A stretch of DNA of 64,000 nt from Pseudoruegeria sp. SK021 (GTDB lineage Bacteria > Pseudomonadota > Alphaproteobacteria > Rhodobacterales > Rhodobacteraceae), in assembly GCF_002119405.1 (NCBI RefSeq), contig NZ_MTBG01000001.1, forward strand, positions 1 to 64,000. Reading direction: 5' to 3'. A program made the translations under genes and the position numbers. The notes under the pieces were generated by a model. That model ran no database searches and was not told the DNA's origin. It worked only from the letters and a program-made list of their open reading frames with translations. This document shows positions 45,687 to 55,351 of the stretch, one piece after another. Every line of letters begins with the position of its first letter. Within the stretch, counting starts at the first letter, position 1.

Positions 45687-46977
45687 GACGCAATGCCTCC
45701 ACCGGGTTCAGCCGCGCCGCACGGCGGGCTGGGAAAATTGTCACGACACAGGACAGAGTTAACGACAGGCCCACCGCCGTCAGAACGTCGCGCGGGTTCA
45801 ACCGTGCAGGCAGGTAATAGATGCCCCGGACCGACGGATCCCAGACATCACCGCCCGACAGGCTGTTCACCATGGCAAAGATCGGGTCGATCCACAGCGC
45901 GAAAAGACAGCCCAGCACCACACCGGCCAGCGTGCCGATCACCCCGACCGACGCGCCGCAAATAAAGAAGATCCGCATGATCGAGCCTTCGGTCAGCCCG
46001 ATCGTTCGTAAGATGCCAATGTCGGCCTGCTTGTTCTTGACCAGCATGATCAGCCCGGACACGATGTTCATTGCCGCGATCAACACCAGCACCGACAACA
46101 GCACGAACATCACGTTGTCCTCGACATCCAGCGCCCGCAGGAACGCGCCAGAGGTGTCCTTCCAGGTTTGGAACAAGCCGTTGGGACCAGCCACCTGCCA
46201 CAGGTCGGGCAACACCCGGTCGATCTGTTCGGGGTCATCCAAAATAACCTCGACTTCATCAGCAACCCCGTCACGGTTGAAAAAGTCCTGCGCGGCGGTA
46301 AACGGCATATAGATGCGGGTCCGGTCGATATCCCAGCGCCCCGCCGAGAAGACATAGACAACCTCATAAACCCCAACCCGAGGCGAGGTGCCGAAGGGTG
46401 TCTTGGCCCCGTCCGGCGAAATCAACTTGATCTGATCGCCCACCGAAATCCCAAGGATTTGCGCAACCCCCGACCCGATCGCGACGCCGTCGTCATAGCG
46501 CGAAATATCACCATAGCCGGTTTGCGGATCGACGATGCGCGGCAGGGCCAACAGGTTCTCTTGCGCGATGCCCATGACCTGCACGCCAGCATTGCGGCCC
46601 ATCGCCGAACTTAGAACCTCACCCGTCACCAGAGGCGCGGCACGCAGTACGCCGGGTACATCCCGGATCCGCGCGGCCACTTCCTCGTAATCGGGAATGG
46701 TTCTGACGGCCTGACCGGCCTCGTTCAGATAGGTGACAGAATAATAGCTGGCATGGGCGTTGGCCCCAAGGATGGTATCCACGAACTCGGCCCGAAACCC
46801 GGCCCGCACCGCCAGCGTCGCAATCAGGGCAAAAACCGCCAAGGCGATACCGATCAGGCTGATCCAAGTCATGACACTGACACCGCCTTCGGCCCGCTTC
46901 GCGCGCAAATAGCGCCAAGCGATCAGCCATTCAAAGCGGGAAAACGGCGCGGGGGCGCGCGAGGATTGGGGCTTCAC
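45679..46977 (-). CDS. lolC: Lipoprotein-releasing ABC transporter permease LolC/LolE family
   Basis: 432 residues with an N-terminal helix ([14 protein letters not shown]), a large periplasmic domain, and three C-terminal helices ([40 protein letters not shown]). The [20 protein letters not shown] start is the LolC/E signature. Only one permease gene is present, as is common in alphaproteobacteria where a single hybrid subunit (LolF-like) may form a homodimer. Confidence 0.92.
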   Translation of the reverse strand: MKPQSSRAPAPFSRFEWLIAWRYLRAKRAEGGVSVMTWISLIGIALAVFALIATLAVRAGFRAEFVDTILGANAHASYYSVTYLNEAGQAVRTIPDYEEVAARIRDVPGVLRAAPLVTGEVLSSAMGRNAGVQVMGIAQENLLALPRIVDPQTGYGDISRYDDGVAIGSGVAQILGISVGDQIKLISPDGAKTPFGTSPRVGVYEVVYVFSAGRWDIDRTRIYMPFTAAQDFFNRDGVADEVEVILDDPEQIDRVLPDLWQVAGPNGLFQTWKDTSGAFLRALDVEDNVMFVLLSVLVLIAAMNIVSGLIMLVKNKQADIGILRTIGLTEGSIMRIFFICGASVGVIGTLAGVVLGCLFALWIDPIFAMVNSLSGGDVWDPSVRGIYYLPARLNPRDVLTAVGLSLTLSCVVTIFPARRAARLNPVEALRHG

Positions 46978-47212
46978 GGAGGGCTCCTGACAAGTCTAGG
47001 CGAGCGTCATGTGCCGTCACCCACCCCCGGGCGTCAATGGTCGATTGCCCCTTCTGCATGGTCGCGTCGAAATCAGATGATCGCGCGATGCACTGTGGGA
47101 CGGCGCTTGACCCAAGCGGGACGGGGTCGCAGGTTGCGGCCGCTGTCAACCAACCGGGCAAAAGGCTATGTCTGACACGGCCGAAAACACCGGCCATAGC
47201 GGCCGGCATTCC

Positions 47213-47249
47213 CGCGCCGCCACCCTTGGGTTCGATGGGTGGCGGCGCG
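47213..47249 (-). terminator. Hairpin downstream of proS
   Basis: Perfect 13-bp GC-rich arms CGCGCCGCCACCC and GGGTGGCGGCGCG with an 11-base loop lie 11 bases beyond the proS stop. No U-run follows on the minus strand, so it may pause or stabilise rather than terminate. Confidence 0.5.
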
Positions 47250-47259
47250 GGTCGATGGC

Positions 47260-48597
47260 TTAGATGTTGGCGTAGATTTCCGCCACCCGGGCAACAGCGG
47301 CTTCGGGGGTCATCTCGATGCTTTCACCGGATTTCCGGCTGGTCAGTTCGACCACGCCGCTTTTCAGGCCGCGCGGTCCGACCGTGATCCGCCATGGCAG
47401 CCCGATCAGGTCCATGGTGGCGAACTTGGCACCTGCCCGTTCGCTGCGATCATCATAGAGTGGCTCAAGACCACGGGCGACCAGCGCGTTGTATAGACCT
47501 TCGCAGGCGGCATCGGCTTCGGCGTCGCCCTGCTTCAGATTGACGATGCCACAATGGAATGGCGTCACGCCTTCAGGCCAGATGATGCCTTTGTCGTCAT
47601 GGCTGGCTTCGATGATCGCGCCCACCAGACGGCTGACCCCGATGCCATGGCTGCCCATATGCACCGGCACCTTTTCACCCGTGTCAGTCACGACCGTTGC
47701 GCCCATCGCATCGGAATACTTGGTGCCGAAGTAGAAGATCTGACCAACCTCGATCCCGCGGGCGGTGCGCCGCCGCTCTTCCGGGATTTCGTTGAACAGG
47801 GCTTCATCATGAGTTTCGTCGGTGCGCGCGTAGCGCGAGGTGAATTCCTCCAGCACGCCTTGGCACTGGGCGACGTCGTCATAGTCGATCTCACGATCAC
47901 CGAAGGTCAGGTCGGTGACGGTGCTGTCGTAGAAGACTTCCGACTCGCCGGTTTCGGCCAGCACGAGGAATTCATGCGTGTCATCGCCGCCGATCGGGCC
48001 GCTATCGGCACGCATCGGGATCGCTTGCAGGCCCATCCGTTCATAGCTGCGCAGATAGCTGACCAGATGCCGGTTATAGGCGTGCAGCGCGGCTTCTTTG
48101 GTCAGGTCGAAGTTATAGCCGTCCTTCATCAGGAATTCGCGGCCGCGCATTACCCCAAAGCGGGGCCGCATCTCATCGCGGAATTTCCACTGAATGTGAT
48201 ACAGCGTCAGCGGCAATTCCTTGTAAGAGCTGACGTTCGACCGGAAGATATCGGTGATCAGTTCTTCGTTGGTCGGGCCGTACAGCATGTCGCGCTTTTG
48301 GCGGTCGGTGATGCGCAGCATCTCGTCACCATAATCGTCATAGCGCCCGCTTTCACGCCACAGATCCGCCGATTGCAGGGTCGGCATCAGCATCGCGATA
48401 TGACCGGCGCGTTCCTGTTCTTCATGGACGATGGTTTCGATCCGCTTGAGAACTTTGAAGCCAAGCGGCAACCATGAATAGATCCCGGCGGCGGATTGTT
48501 TGATCATCCCGGCCCGCAGCATCAGGCGATGGCTGACAATCTGCGCCTCGGCGGGCGTTTCCTTGAGGACGGGCAGAAAATAACGGGTAAGGCGCAT
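47260..48597 (-). CDS. proS: Proline-tRNA ligase (short alphaproteobacterial type)
   Basis: 445 residues. Class II motifs can be seen: motif 1 region [17 protein letters not shown], motif 2 [21 protein letters not shown], motif 3 [14 protein letters not shown]. It lacks the roughly 180-residue editing insertion found in E. coli ProS, as is usual for alphaproteobacteria, so mischarged Ala-tRNAPro must be corrected elsewhere. GAAGG precedes the ATG. Confidence 0.96.
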   Translation of the reverse strand: MRLTRYFLPVLKETPAEAQIVSHRLMLRAGMIKQSAAGIYSWLPLGFKVLKRIETIVHEEQERAGHIAMLMPTLQSADLWRESGRYDDYGDEMLRITDRQKRDMLYGPTNEELITDIFRSNVSSYKELPLTLYHIQWKFRDEMRPRFGVMRGREFLMKDGYNFDLTKEAALHAYNRHLVSYLRSYERMGLQAIPMRADSGPIGGDDTHEFLVLAETGESEVFYDSTVTDLTFGDREIDYDDVAQCQGVLEEFTSRYARTDETHDEALFNEIPEERRRTARGIEVGQIFYFGTKYSDAMGATVVTDTGEKVPVHMGSHGIGVSRLVGAIIEASHDDKGIIWPEGVTPFHCGIVNLKQGDAEADAACEGLYNALVARGLEPLYDDRSERAGAKFATMDLIGLPWRITVGPRGLKSGVVELTSRKSGESIEMTPEAAVARVAEIYANI

Positions 48598-48903
48598 GAC
48601 GGGGGGACCTTCTGGAAGGATAAATTCCGTTGCGGCTTAGGACATCGCCCGCCACCAGACAAGGCCCGCCCGATCGGCGGAGCCGCTTTGCCCCGGTTTC
48701 TGGGCTTGTTTCCTGTCCGAAAGCGCTGCGCGCCGGGCCGTCAGATGGGTCGGGGGCCATGCTGCCGCGCTGCCGTTTCCTCTCAGCACAGAAACCCGGC
48801 ACTTCACGGTTTTCGCCCAAAAAGCAGGCAATTCGTCATTTGATTTTTCGCCTTATTCCAGCCACGCATTTACATCAGCACGAAACCGATGCGGCATCGC
48901 GCC
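48598..48903. other. Intergenic region between divergent proS and nasT
   Basis: About 300 bases with no convincing gene. It must contain the promoters of proS (minus) and nasT-nasS (plus). The part nearest nasT is AT-richer (TTTGATTTTTCGCC) but I could not define a -35/-10 pair or an NtrC site. Confidence 0.4.
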
Positions 48904-49488
48904 ATGCCGAACACCCTGTCCATCGTCATCATCGAAAAAGAATGCGCGCGCGCGCAACTGATCGTCGAGGCCCTGTCGGCAGAGGCATCCTATCATGTTC
49001 AGGTGATCTCCGACTTCACCGGGCTGCGCGAATCCATCGCCGCATGCAATCCGGATGTGGTCTTAATCGACCTGACCAACCCGAGCCGAGACATATTGGA
49101 AGAACTGACCATGGCTTCCAGCCCGCTGGAGCGCCCGGTTGCCATGTTCGTGGACCAGAGCGAGACCATGCTGACCCAGCAGGCAGTCGACGCGGGCGTC
49201 TCGGCCTATGTGGTCAATGGATTGCAGCCAGACCGGATCCGTCCGGTGCTGGACGCCGCCATCGCCCGGTTTCACTTGTTTCATCGGCTTCGGGCCGAAC
49301 TGGATGCAACCAAACGGGCATTGGAAGAACGCAAGGTCATCGACCGGGCCAAAGCCATCTTGATCCGCAGTCGCAACATGACCGAAGACGACGCCTATGC
49401 CCTGCTACGCAAGACCGCCATGGATAAGGGCCGTCGCATCGCGGATGTCGCCGAGGCATTGATCACCGCCGCGAGCATGCTGCGATGA
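48904..49488 (+). CDS. nasT: ANTAR-domain response regulator NasT (nitrate antiterminator)
   Basis: 194 residues from ATG 48904 (MPNTLSIVIIEKECARAQL); a start at 48889 is possible and neither has a clear ribosome site. The N-terminal pseudo-receiver domain (NPDVVLIDLTNPSRD) is followed by a coiled coil and the RNA-binding ANTAR domain (LEERKVIDRAKAILIRSRNM, EDDAYALLRKTAMDKGRRIA). NasT binds paired hairpins in leader RNA and prevents termination; without nitrate it is held by NasS. The target leader is seen at 50772-50875. Its stop overlaps the nasS start (ATGA). Confidence 0.95.
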   Translation: MPNTLSIVIIEKECARAQLIVEALSAEASYHVQVISDFTGLRESIAACNPDVVLIDLTNPSRDILEELTMASSPLERPVAMFVDQSETMLTQQAVDAGVSAYVVNGLQPDRIRPVLDAAIARFHLFHRLRAELDATKRALEERKVIDRAKAILIRSRNMTEDDAYALLRKTAMDKGRRIADVAEALITAASMLR

Positions 49489-50660
49489 GCTACACCGAAC
49501 TGCGGGCCGGGTTCATCCCTTTGGTGGATGCAGCCCCGCTGATCGTGGCCAAGGAACTGGGCTTTGCCGAAGAAGAAGGCCTGACCCTGACGCTGCGACG
49601 CGCGCCCAGTTGGTCCACCCTGCGCGATATGCTGGTGCTGGGCCAGATCGAGGCGGCACATATGCTGGCGCCGCTTCCGGTGGCAATGGGGCTGGGGCTG
49701 GGCGGTATGGCGCGCCGGATCGACGTGTTGGCGGTGACCTCGACCAATGGCAACGTGATCGGGGTCTCGACTGCCGTTGCCCATGCACTGAGGGACGCGC
49801 ATGCACCGCTGGAGTTTGGCAATGCCCTGACGGCGGGCCGCGCCCTGATCGGGCTGGGACGCCCGCTGCGCATCGGCGTGCCGTTCCCGTTCTCGATGCA
49901 TGCCGAACTTCTGCACTATTGGCTCGCCGCGTTGGGGATGCCCGCGACGCAATCACTGGATATCCGCACCGTACCGCCGCCGCTGATGGCCGCCGCCATC
50001 GCCGCGCATGAGATCGACGCCTTTTGCGTTGGCGAGCCGTGGGGATCCATTGCAGTCGATACCGGCGTCGGGGAATTGCTGCTGCCGACCAGCGCGATCC
50101 GCAGCAGCGCCCCGGAAAAAGTGCTGGCGGTGCGCCAGGGCTGGGCCGATGCGGAACCGCGGCTGGCCGGTCGGTTGATGCGCGCCGTATGGCGGGCCTG
50201 CCGATGGCTGGGCAACGCATCAAACCGCATCACCACGGCCGAAATCCTGCGTCAGCCCGCCTATCTGGGCGTGTCCGCCGAAATCATCGATCGCGCCTTG
50301 AGCGGACGGTTGGTGACCCGGTCAGATGGCTTGGAACAGGACGTGCCGGGCTTCATGGACTTCTTCGGCCCGGGTGCGACTTTTCCATGGAAATCGCAAG
50401 CCGCTTGGATCGGAGGGCAGCTTGCCGCCCGCACCGGCACAGATAGGGCCATGGCCATTTCGGCAGCACGGGACGTCTTTCGCACCGATCTCTACCGCAG
50501 GCATTTGCGTGATACCGGTGCCGAGTTTCCCCTCGCAGATGACAAAATCGAAGGCGCTGTGGCGGCGCCAACGGCGGTGCCCGCCATCACCGGCACCATG
50601 ATTCTGTCGCCAGATCGGTTTTTCGACGGGCGCATTTTTGGCCCCTCTGCCGAAATCTGA
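49485..50660 (+). CDS. nasS: Nitrate/nitrite sensor NasS (NrtA-like, cytoplasmic)
   Basis: 391 residues homologous to the nitrate-binding protein NrtA but with no signal peptide: it begins MSYTELRAGFIPLVDAAPLI. Ligand-pocket segments such as APSWSTLRDMLVLGQIEAAH, NVIGVSTAV and DAFCVGEPWGS are present. NasS binds NasT and releases it when nitrate or nitrite binds. The 4-base overlap with nasT fits a fixed ratio of sensor and antiterminator. Confidence 0.95.
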   Translation: MSYTELRAGFIPLVDAAPLIVAKELGFAEEEGLTLTLRRAPSWSTLRDMLVLGQIEAAHMLAPLPVAMGLGLGGMARRIDVLAVTSTNGNVIGVSTAVAHALRDAHAPLEFGNALTAGRALIGLGRPLRIGVPFPFSMHAELLHYWLAALGMPATQSLDIRTVPPPLMAAAIAAHEIDAFCVGEPWGSIAVDTGVGELLLPTSAIRSSAPEKVLAVRQGWADAEPRLAGRLMRAVWRACRWLGNASNRITTAEILRQPAYLGVSAEIIDRALSGRLVTRSDGLEQDVPGFMDFFGPGATFPWKSQAAWIGGQLAARTGTDRAMAISAARDVFRTDLYRRHLRDTGAEFPLADDKIEGAVAAPTAVPAITGTMILSPDRFFDGRIFGPSAEI

Positions 50661-50696
50661 TCATTTTTTTGGCAGCAGGTAGCCTGCGATTGCTGC

Positions 50697-50712
50697 AGGG
50701 CAGCAAATTTGC
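50697..50712 (+). promoter_or_regulatory. Candidate sigma-54 promoter of the nitrate assimilation operon
   Basis: GGCAGCAAATTTGC carries GG at 50699-50700 and GC at 50711-50712 with the exact 10-base gap of -24/-12 elements, close to consensus GGCAC-N5-TTGC. Transcription would begin about 50724, before the ANTAR hairpins. An overlapping inverted repeat TGCTGC-agg-GCAGCA (50691-50705) may be an operator. Sigma-54 use for nas genes is known in other proteobacteria; here it is a hypothesis. Confidence 0.45.
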
Positions 50713-50771
50713 CCGGCCGGTCGCATTTCAGGTTGCCGGAATCGGGATGACCGAGACAAGCTAAAGACATC

Positions 50772-50875
50772 GCGGAGCAACGATGCTGCGCACAGAGCTT
50801 CCCATACACCCGGGTATTTTGAGCAACGTCGCTCGACCGTCTGCACCTTTGCAGGCTGTGTCGTCGACGTTTTTT
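50772..50875 (+). ncRNA. NasT/ANTAR-target leader RNA with overlapping intrinsic terminator
   Basis: Two hairpins have six-base loops with A at position 1 and G at position 4, the ANTAR recognition rule. P1: arms GCGGAGC/GCTGCGC (one G-G mismatch), loop AACGAT (50779-50784). P2: arms TTGAGC/GCTCGA, loop AACGTC (50825-50830). Next, AACGTCG (50825-50831) and CGAC (50834-50837) pair with GTCG (50860-50863) and CGACGTT (50865-50871), enclosing an inner stem CTGCA/TGCAG, and a T-run follows at 50870-50875. The terminator uses the P2 loop and 3' arm, so the two folds exclude each other: NasT holding P1-P2 should permit read-through into nrtA. Confidence 0.85.
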
Positions 50876-50924
50876 CTGTTTCAGGACCCCCATCTCGTGC
50901 GGGGCCCTTCACAAGGACACCCAC

Positions 50925-52286
50925 ATGAACGTTCTCTTTGCGGCTCTCGCATCTTCTGCAGTGATGGTCGCGCCTGCCTTGGCGCTGGACCTCGAAAAAG
51001 ACGAACTGACCTTCGGCTTCATCAAACTGACCGACATGGCCCCGCTGGCGATTGCCTATGAGCAAGGCTATTTCCTCGACGAAGGCCTGTTTGTGACGCT
51101 GGAAGCCCAAGCCAACTGGAAAGTGTTGCTGGACGGCGTGATCGACGGCCAGTTGGACGGCGCGCATATGCTGGCCGGTCAGCCGCTGGCCGCGACCATC
51201 GGCTATGGCACCGAAGCCCATATCGTCACGCCATTTTCAATGGACCTGAACGGCAACGGCATCACCGTGTCGAACGAGGTCTGGGAGATGATGAAGCCGA
51301 ATATCCCGACCATGGATGACGGACGCCCGCAGCACCCGGTCAGCGCCGCAGCGCTGGTTCCGGTGATCGACGCGTTCAACGCCAATGGCCGCCCCTTCAA
51401 CATGGGTATGGTGTTTCCGGTTTCGACCCACAATTACGAGCTGCGCTATTGGCTGGCGGCGGGTGGCATCAACCCCGGCTATTACAGCCCCGAGAATGTT
51501 ACCGGCCAGATCACCGCAGATGTGTTTCTATCGGTCACGCCGCCGCCGCAGATGCCCTCGACCTTGGAAGCCGGAACCATCAACGGCTACAGCGTCGGCG
51601 AGCCGTGGAACCAGCAGGCCGTCGCCAAGGGCATCGGCGTGCCGGTGATCACCGATTACGAGCTGTGGAAGAACAATCCTGAGAAGGTGTTCGGGATCAC
51701 CGCCGAGTTTGCCGAACAGTATCCCAACACGACGATTGCTCTGACCAAAGCCCTGATCCGTGCCGCCATGTGGCTGGACGAGAACGACAATGCTAACCGG
51801 GCCGAAGCCGTCAAGATCTTGTCTCGCTCAGAATATGTCGGAGCGGATGCCGACGTGATCGCCAATTCGATGACCGGCACATTTGAATATGAAAAGGGCG
51901 ACATCCGCGACGTGCCCGATTTCAATGTGTTCTTCCGCTACAACGCGACCTATCCCTTCTATTCCGATGCGGTCTGGTATCTGACCCAGATGCGCCGCTG
52001 GGGCCAGATCGCCGAGCCGCAGACCGATGCGTGGTACGACGAGGTCGCCCGCGACGTCTATCGCCCCGACATCTATCTGGCCGCAGCCCAGATGCTGGTG
52101 GACGAAGATCTGGCCGATGCCGCCGACTTCCCGTGGGACAGCGACGGCTACAAAGCCCCGACCCCCGCGGACGATATCATTGACGGCATCGCCTATGACG
52201 GCACCGCGCCCAACGCCTATCTCGACAGCCTGCCGATCGGGCTGAAGGGCAGCCAGACGGTTGTTGGCGAAGACGTTCAGGGCTGA
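50925..52286 (+). CDS. nrtA: ABC transporter nitrate-binding protein (NrtA/CmpA family)
   Basis: 453 residues. A signal peptide is visible ([14 protein letters not shown]) before [20 protein letters not shown]. The substrate pocket shows [20 protein letters not shown] and [16 protein letters not shown], parallel to NasS. It presents nitrate (possibly nitrite or cyanate) to the permease. AAGGA lies before ATG 50925. It is the first gene after the antitermination leader. Confidence 0.93.
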   Translation: MNVLFAALASSAVMVAPALALDLEKDELTFGFIKLTDMAPLAIAYEQGYFLDEGLFVTLEAQANWKVLLDGVIDGQLDGAHMLAGQPLAATIGYGTEAHIVTPFSMDLNGNGITVSNEVWEMMKPNIPTMDDGRPQHPVSAAALVPVIDAFNANGRPFNMGMVFPVSTHNYELRYWLAAGGINPGYYSPENVTGQITADVFLSVTPPPQMPSTLEAGTINGYSVGEPWNQQAVAKGIGVPVITDYELWKNNPEKVFGITAEFAEQYPNTTIALTKALIRAAMWLDENDNANRAEAVKILSRSEYVGADADVIANSMTGTFEYEKGDIRDVPDFNVFFRYNATYPFYSDAVWYLTQMRRWGQIAEPQTDAWYDEVARDVYRPDIYLAAAQMLVDEDLADAADFPWDSDGYKAPTPADDIIDGIAYDGTAPNAYLDSLPIGLKGSQTVVGEDVQG

Positions 52287-52358
52287 GCCCGGCTGCGGGA
52301 TGCGCCCCCCAGTGCGGCCCGTCCCCTCCCCATCACACATTCCCCGAGGATCCTCTTT

Positions 52359-53441
52359 ATGTCCGCAATTGACCCAACCATTCTCACCGATCCCGACCGC
52401 GAGGCCCGCCGCGCCCGCCTGTTCACCCGCATCAACACGGCAGACGCTTGGTTTCAGGTGTTGGGACTGGCCTGGATCACCCCAGTTCTGAAAGCCGTAG
52501 CCGGCGACAATCCCAAAGCGCAGATGAAAGACATCTGGCGGCTGCTCGGGGTTCCGGTACTGGCAATCGTGACCTTTCTGGCGGTCTGGGCGGTGCTGGC
52601 CCCGACGGTGCAAACCTCGCTTGGGGCGATCCCCGGACCGGCGGCGGTCTGGACCGAGGCCGTCAACCTGAACGCCGACGCGATTGCCAAGGGCGAACGC
52701 GAAGCCAAGTTCAACGCCCAGATCGACAAGCGCAACGAAAAGCTGATTGCCGAAGGTCGCGCGGATGAGGTCAAGGACATCGCCTATACCGGCGCGCCCA
52801 GCTATTATGACCAGATCTGGACCTCGATCAAAACCGTGTTCTTCGGCTTCCTGATCGCCAGCGCCATCGCCATTCCGCTTGGCATTCTTGCCGGCCTGTC
52901 CCCCACCGCCAACGCCGCGATGAACCCGCTGGTGCAGATTTTCAAACCGGTCTCGCCGCTGGCGTGGCTGCCGATTGTGACGATGATCGTGTCAGCCGCC
53001 TATGCCACCAATGACGGGATGTTTTCGAAATCCTTTCTGGTCTCGGCGATCACGGTGACGCTGTGTTCCCTGTGGCCGACCCTGATCAACACCGCGCTGG
53101 GTGTGGCCAGCATCGACAAGGATCTGGTGAACGTCTCGAAAGTGCTGAAGATGAGCTCTTGGTCGAAGATCACCAAACTGGTCCTGCCGTCGTCCCTGCC
53201 GCTGATCTTTACCGGACTACGCCTAAGCCTTGGTGTGGGCTGGATGGTGCTGATCGCCGCTGAAATGCTGGCGCAGAACCCCGGCTTGGGCAAATTCGTC
53301 TGGGACGAATTCCAAAATGGCAGCTCGCAATCACTGGCCAAGATCATCGTGGCGGTATTGACCATCGGGATCATCGGCTTCGCGCTGGACCGGGTCATGT
53401 TCGCGCTGCAATCGCTCTTTACCTTCTCGGCGAACCGGTGA
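52359..53441 (+). CDS. nrtB: Nitrate ABC transporter permease (NrtB family)
   Basis: 360 residues with an N-terminal extension, then the BPD_transp_1 permease domain: WTSIKTVFFGFLIASAIAIP, then the EAA-loop-like region VLKMSSWSKITKLVLPSSLP and GLRLSLGVGWMVLIAAEMLA. A periplasmic charged stretch (KGEREAKFNAQIDKRNEK) follows the first helix. GAGGATCC precedes the ATG. It overlaps the ATPase gene by 4 bases. Confidence 0.92.
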   Translation: MSAIDPTILTDPDREARRARLFTRINTADAWFQVLGLAWITPVLKAVAGDNPKAQMKDIWRLLGVPVLAIVTFLAVWAVLAPTVQTSLGAIPGPAAVWTEAVNLNADAIAKGEREAKFNAQIDKRNEKLIAEGRADEVKDIAYTGAPSYYDQIWTSIKTVFFGFLIASAIAIPLGILAGLSPTANAAMNPLVQIFKPVSPLAWLPIVTMIVSAAYATNDGMFSKSFLVSAITVTLCSLWPTLINTALGVASIDKDLVNVSKVLKMSSWSKITKLVLPSSLPLIFTGLRLSLGVGWMVLIAAEMLAQNPGLGKFVWDEFQNGSSQSLAKIIVAVLTIGIIGFALDRVMFALQSLFTFSANR

Positions 53442-55153
53442 CCGGCATGGATATTCTTTCGCTCAAGAACGTGTCCAAGGGCTATGGTCAGGGTCTGAAC
53501 CGCGCCGAAGTCCTGAAAAACATCAGCCTCGACGTGAAGGACGGCGAATTTCTGGCCATCCTCGGGTTCTCTGGCTCGGGCAAGTCCACGATCATGAACA
53601 TGATCGCCGGACTGGAACAGCCGGATCGCGGCAGCCTGACCTTCAAGGGGGCGCCAATCACCGGCCCCGGCCCCGAACGCGGGCTGGTCTTTCAAAGCTA
53701 CAGTCTGATGCCGTGGCTGACAGTACGCGGCAACGTGATGCTGGCGGTGGACGCGGTGTTCCCGAAGCTCAGCAAGGCCGAGAAGTTGGCCAAAGCCGAT
53801 CACTATATCGCCATGGTCGGCCTGCCCCACGCAGCGCACCGCCGTCCGGCGGAACTGTCGGGCGGGATGCGCCAGCGGGTGTCGGTGGCACGCGCCTTGG
53901 CGATGTCGCCGGAACTGCTGCTGCTGGACGAGCCGCTCAGCGCCCTTGACGCCCTGACGCGCGCCAATCTGGCCGATGAGATTCTCGACATCTGGGAGAC
54001 TGACAAAAAGACTGTCGTTCTAATTACCAATGACGTGGACGAGGCCCTGATCATGGCGGACCGGATCGTCCCGCTGAACCCGGATGGCACGTTAGGCGAT
54101 GCGTTCAACGTGACCATCCCCCGCCCCCGCGACCGGATGAAGATGAACCACGACGAGACGTTCAAGACCCTGCGCGGCGCGATCACCAAATACCTGATGG
54201 ATGTCGGCATTGAGGCCAAGATCGAAGAGACCCGTACCCTGCCCAAGGTGACGCCGATCCACGGGTTGCCCAGCGCGCAAAGCAAGGCGCAAGAGGGCAT
54301 GATTGAAGACCGCTTCCTAGATTTCAGCCAACTGCACAAAATCTATGCCACGCCAAAAGGCCCGCTAACCGTAGTCGAGGGTTTCGACCTGAAGGTGAAC
54401 CGGGGCGAATTCATCAGCCTGATCGGCCACTCGGGCTGCGGCAAGTCGACGGTGCTGACCATGGCCGCCGGTTTGAATGACATCTCAAAAGGCGCGATCA
54501 AGCTGGATGGTCGCCATGTGGAAGGGGCTGATCCGGAACGCGCCGTAGTGTTTCAGTCGCCGAACCTTTTCCCGTGGCTGACCGCGAAAGAGAACGTGGC
54601 GATCGGGGTCGACAAGGTCTATCCGCGCGCCAGTCAGGCGGAGCGGCAAGAGGTGGTCGAATATTACCTCGAGCGGGTCGGCCTTGGCGACGGCATGGAC
54701 AAGATCGCCAGCAGCATGTCGAACGGCATGAAGCAGCGGGTCGGGATCGCACGGGCCTTTGCCCTGTCCCCCAAGCTGCTGTTGCTGGATGAACCCTTTG
54801 GGATGCTGGACAGCCTGACCCGCTGGGAATTGCAAGAAGTGCTGATGGAGGTCTGGTCGCGCACCAAGGTGACCGCGATCTGCGTCACCCATGACGTCGA
54901 CGAAGCGATCCTGCTGGCCGACCGGGTGGTGATGATGACCAACGGCCCGCAAGCCACCATTGGCCGGATCGTCGATGTCGACCTGCCCCGTCCCCGCACC
55001 CGCAAGGCGCTGTTGGAACATCCCGACTACTACCGCTACCGCGCGCAGGTGCTGTCTTTCCTTGAGGAATACGAACACGGGCGCGACCCAGCCAAGGCTG
55101 CCGACGCTGACGCGGAGACCAAGGTCAACCCGTCGCTGGAGGATGCCGCATGA
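53438..55153 (+). CDS. nrtC: Nitrate ABC transporter, fused double ATPase (NrtC/NrtD-type)
   Basis: 571 residues with two ATPase domains in one chain. Domain 1: Walker A GFSGSGKST, signature LSGGMRQRV, Walker B LLLLDEPLSALD, but the H-loop reads VVLITNDVDEA with Asn198 in place of His. Domain 2: Walker A GHSGCGKST, signature MSNGMKQRV (Asn429 in place of Gly), Walker B LLLLDEPFGMLD and normal H-loop VTHDVDEA. Pairing Walker A/H-loop of domain 1 with the signature of domain 2 gives one altered ATP site; the other is consensus. Start is GTG 53438 (GTGA overlap) or ATG 53447. Confidence 0.92.
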   Translation: MTGMDILSLKNVSKGYGQGLNRAEVLKNISLDVKDGEFLAILGFSGSGKSTIMNMIAGLEQPDRGSLTFKGAPITGPGPERGLVFQSYSLMPWLTVRGNVMLAVDAVFPKLSKAEKLAKADHYIAMVGLPHAAHRRPAELSGGMRQRVSVARALAMSPELLLLDEPLSALDALTRANLADEILDIWETDKKTVVLITNDVDEALIMADRIVPLNPDGTLGDAFNVTIPRPRDRMKMNHDETFKTLRGAITKYLMDVGIEAKIEETRTLPKVTPIHGLPSAQSKAQEGMIEDRFLDFSQLHKIYATPKGPLTVVEGFDLKVNRGEFISLIGHSGCGKSTVLTMAAGLNDISKGAIKLDGRHVEGADPERAVVFQSPNLFPWLTAKENVAIGVDKVYPRASQAERQEVVEYYLERVGLGDGMDKIASSMSNGMKQRVGIARAFALSPKLLLLDEPFGMLDSLTRWELQEVLMEVWSRTKVTAICVTHDVDEAILLADRVVMMTNGPQATIGRIVDVDLPRPRTRKALLEHPDYYRYRAQVLSFLEEYEHGRDPAKAADADAETKVNPSLEDAA

Positions 55154-55350
55154 TCCTAACCCAACCCATCACGGCGGTGCAGCCCGACCATGACGGCGCC
55201 GTCGGCAGCGCCCCTTGGGCGCCGGACCGGGCATTAAACCCATCACCCGATGACAAAACAAAGACGGCCTGTCCGGCCGTTTCCACCGCCCTTTCGGGCG
55301 CCATGATCGCGCGGGCCAATGGCCTTGGCGCAGATGCAGCGGAGGAATGA
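55150..55350 (+). CDS. Possible 66-residue protein between the ATPase gene and nirB
   Basis: The frame starts at ATG 55150 overlapping the ATPase stop (ATGA) and stops at 55348-55350, one base before the nirB ATG. The peptide is low in complexity and shows no domain (MILTQPITAVQPDHDGAVGS at the start). The DNA inside it forms two hairpins: ACGGCC/GGCCGT and CGCCC/GGGCG. The coupled start suggests translation, but the hairpins suggest an intercistronic RNA element, so coding is uncertain. Confidence 0.35.
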   Translation: MILTQPITAVQPDHDGAVGSAPWAPDRALNPSPDDKTKTACPAVSTALSGAMIARANGLGADAAEE

Positions 55351-55351
55351 G

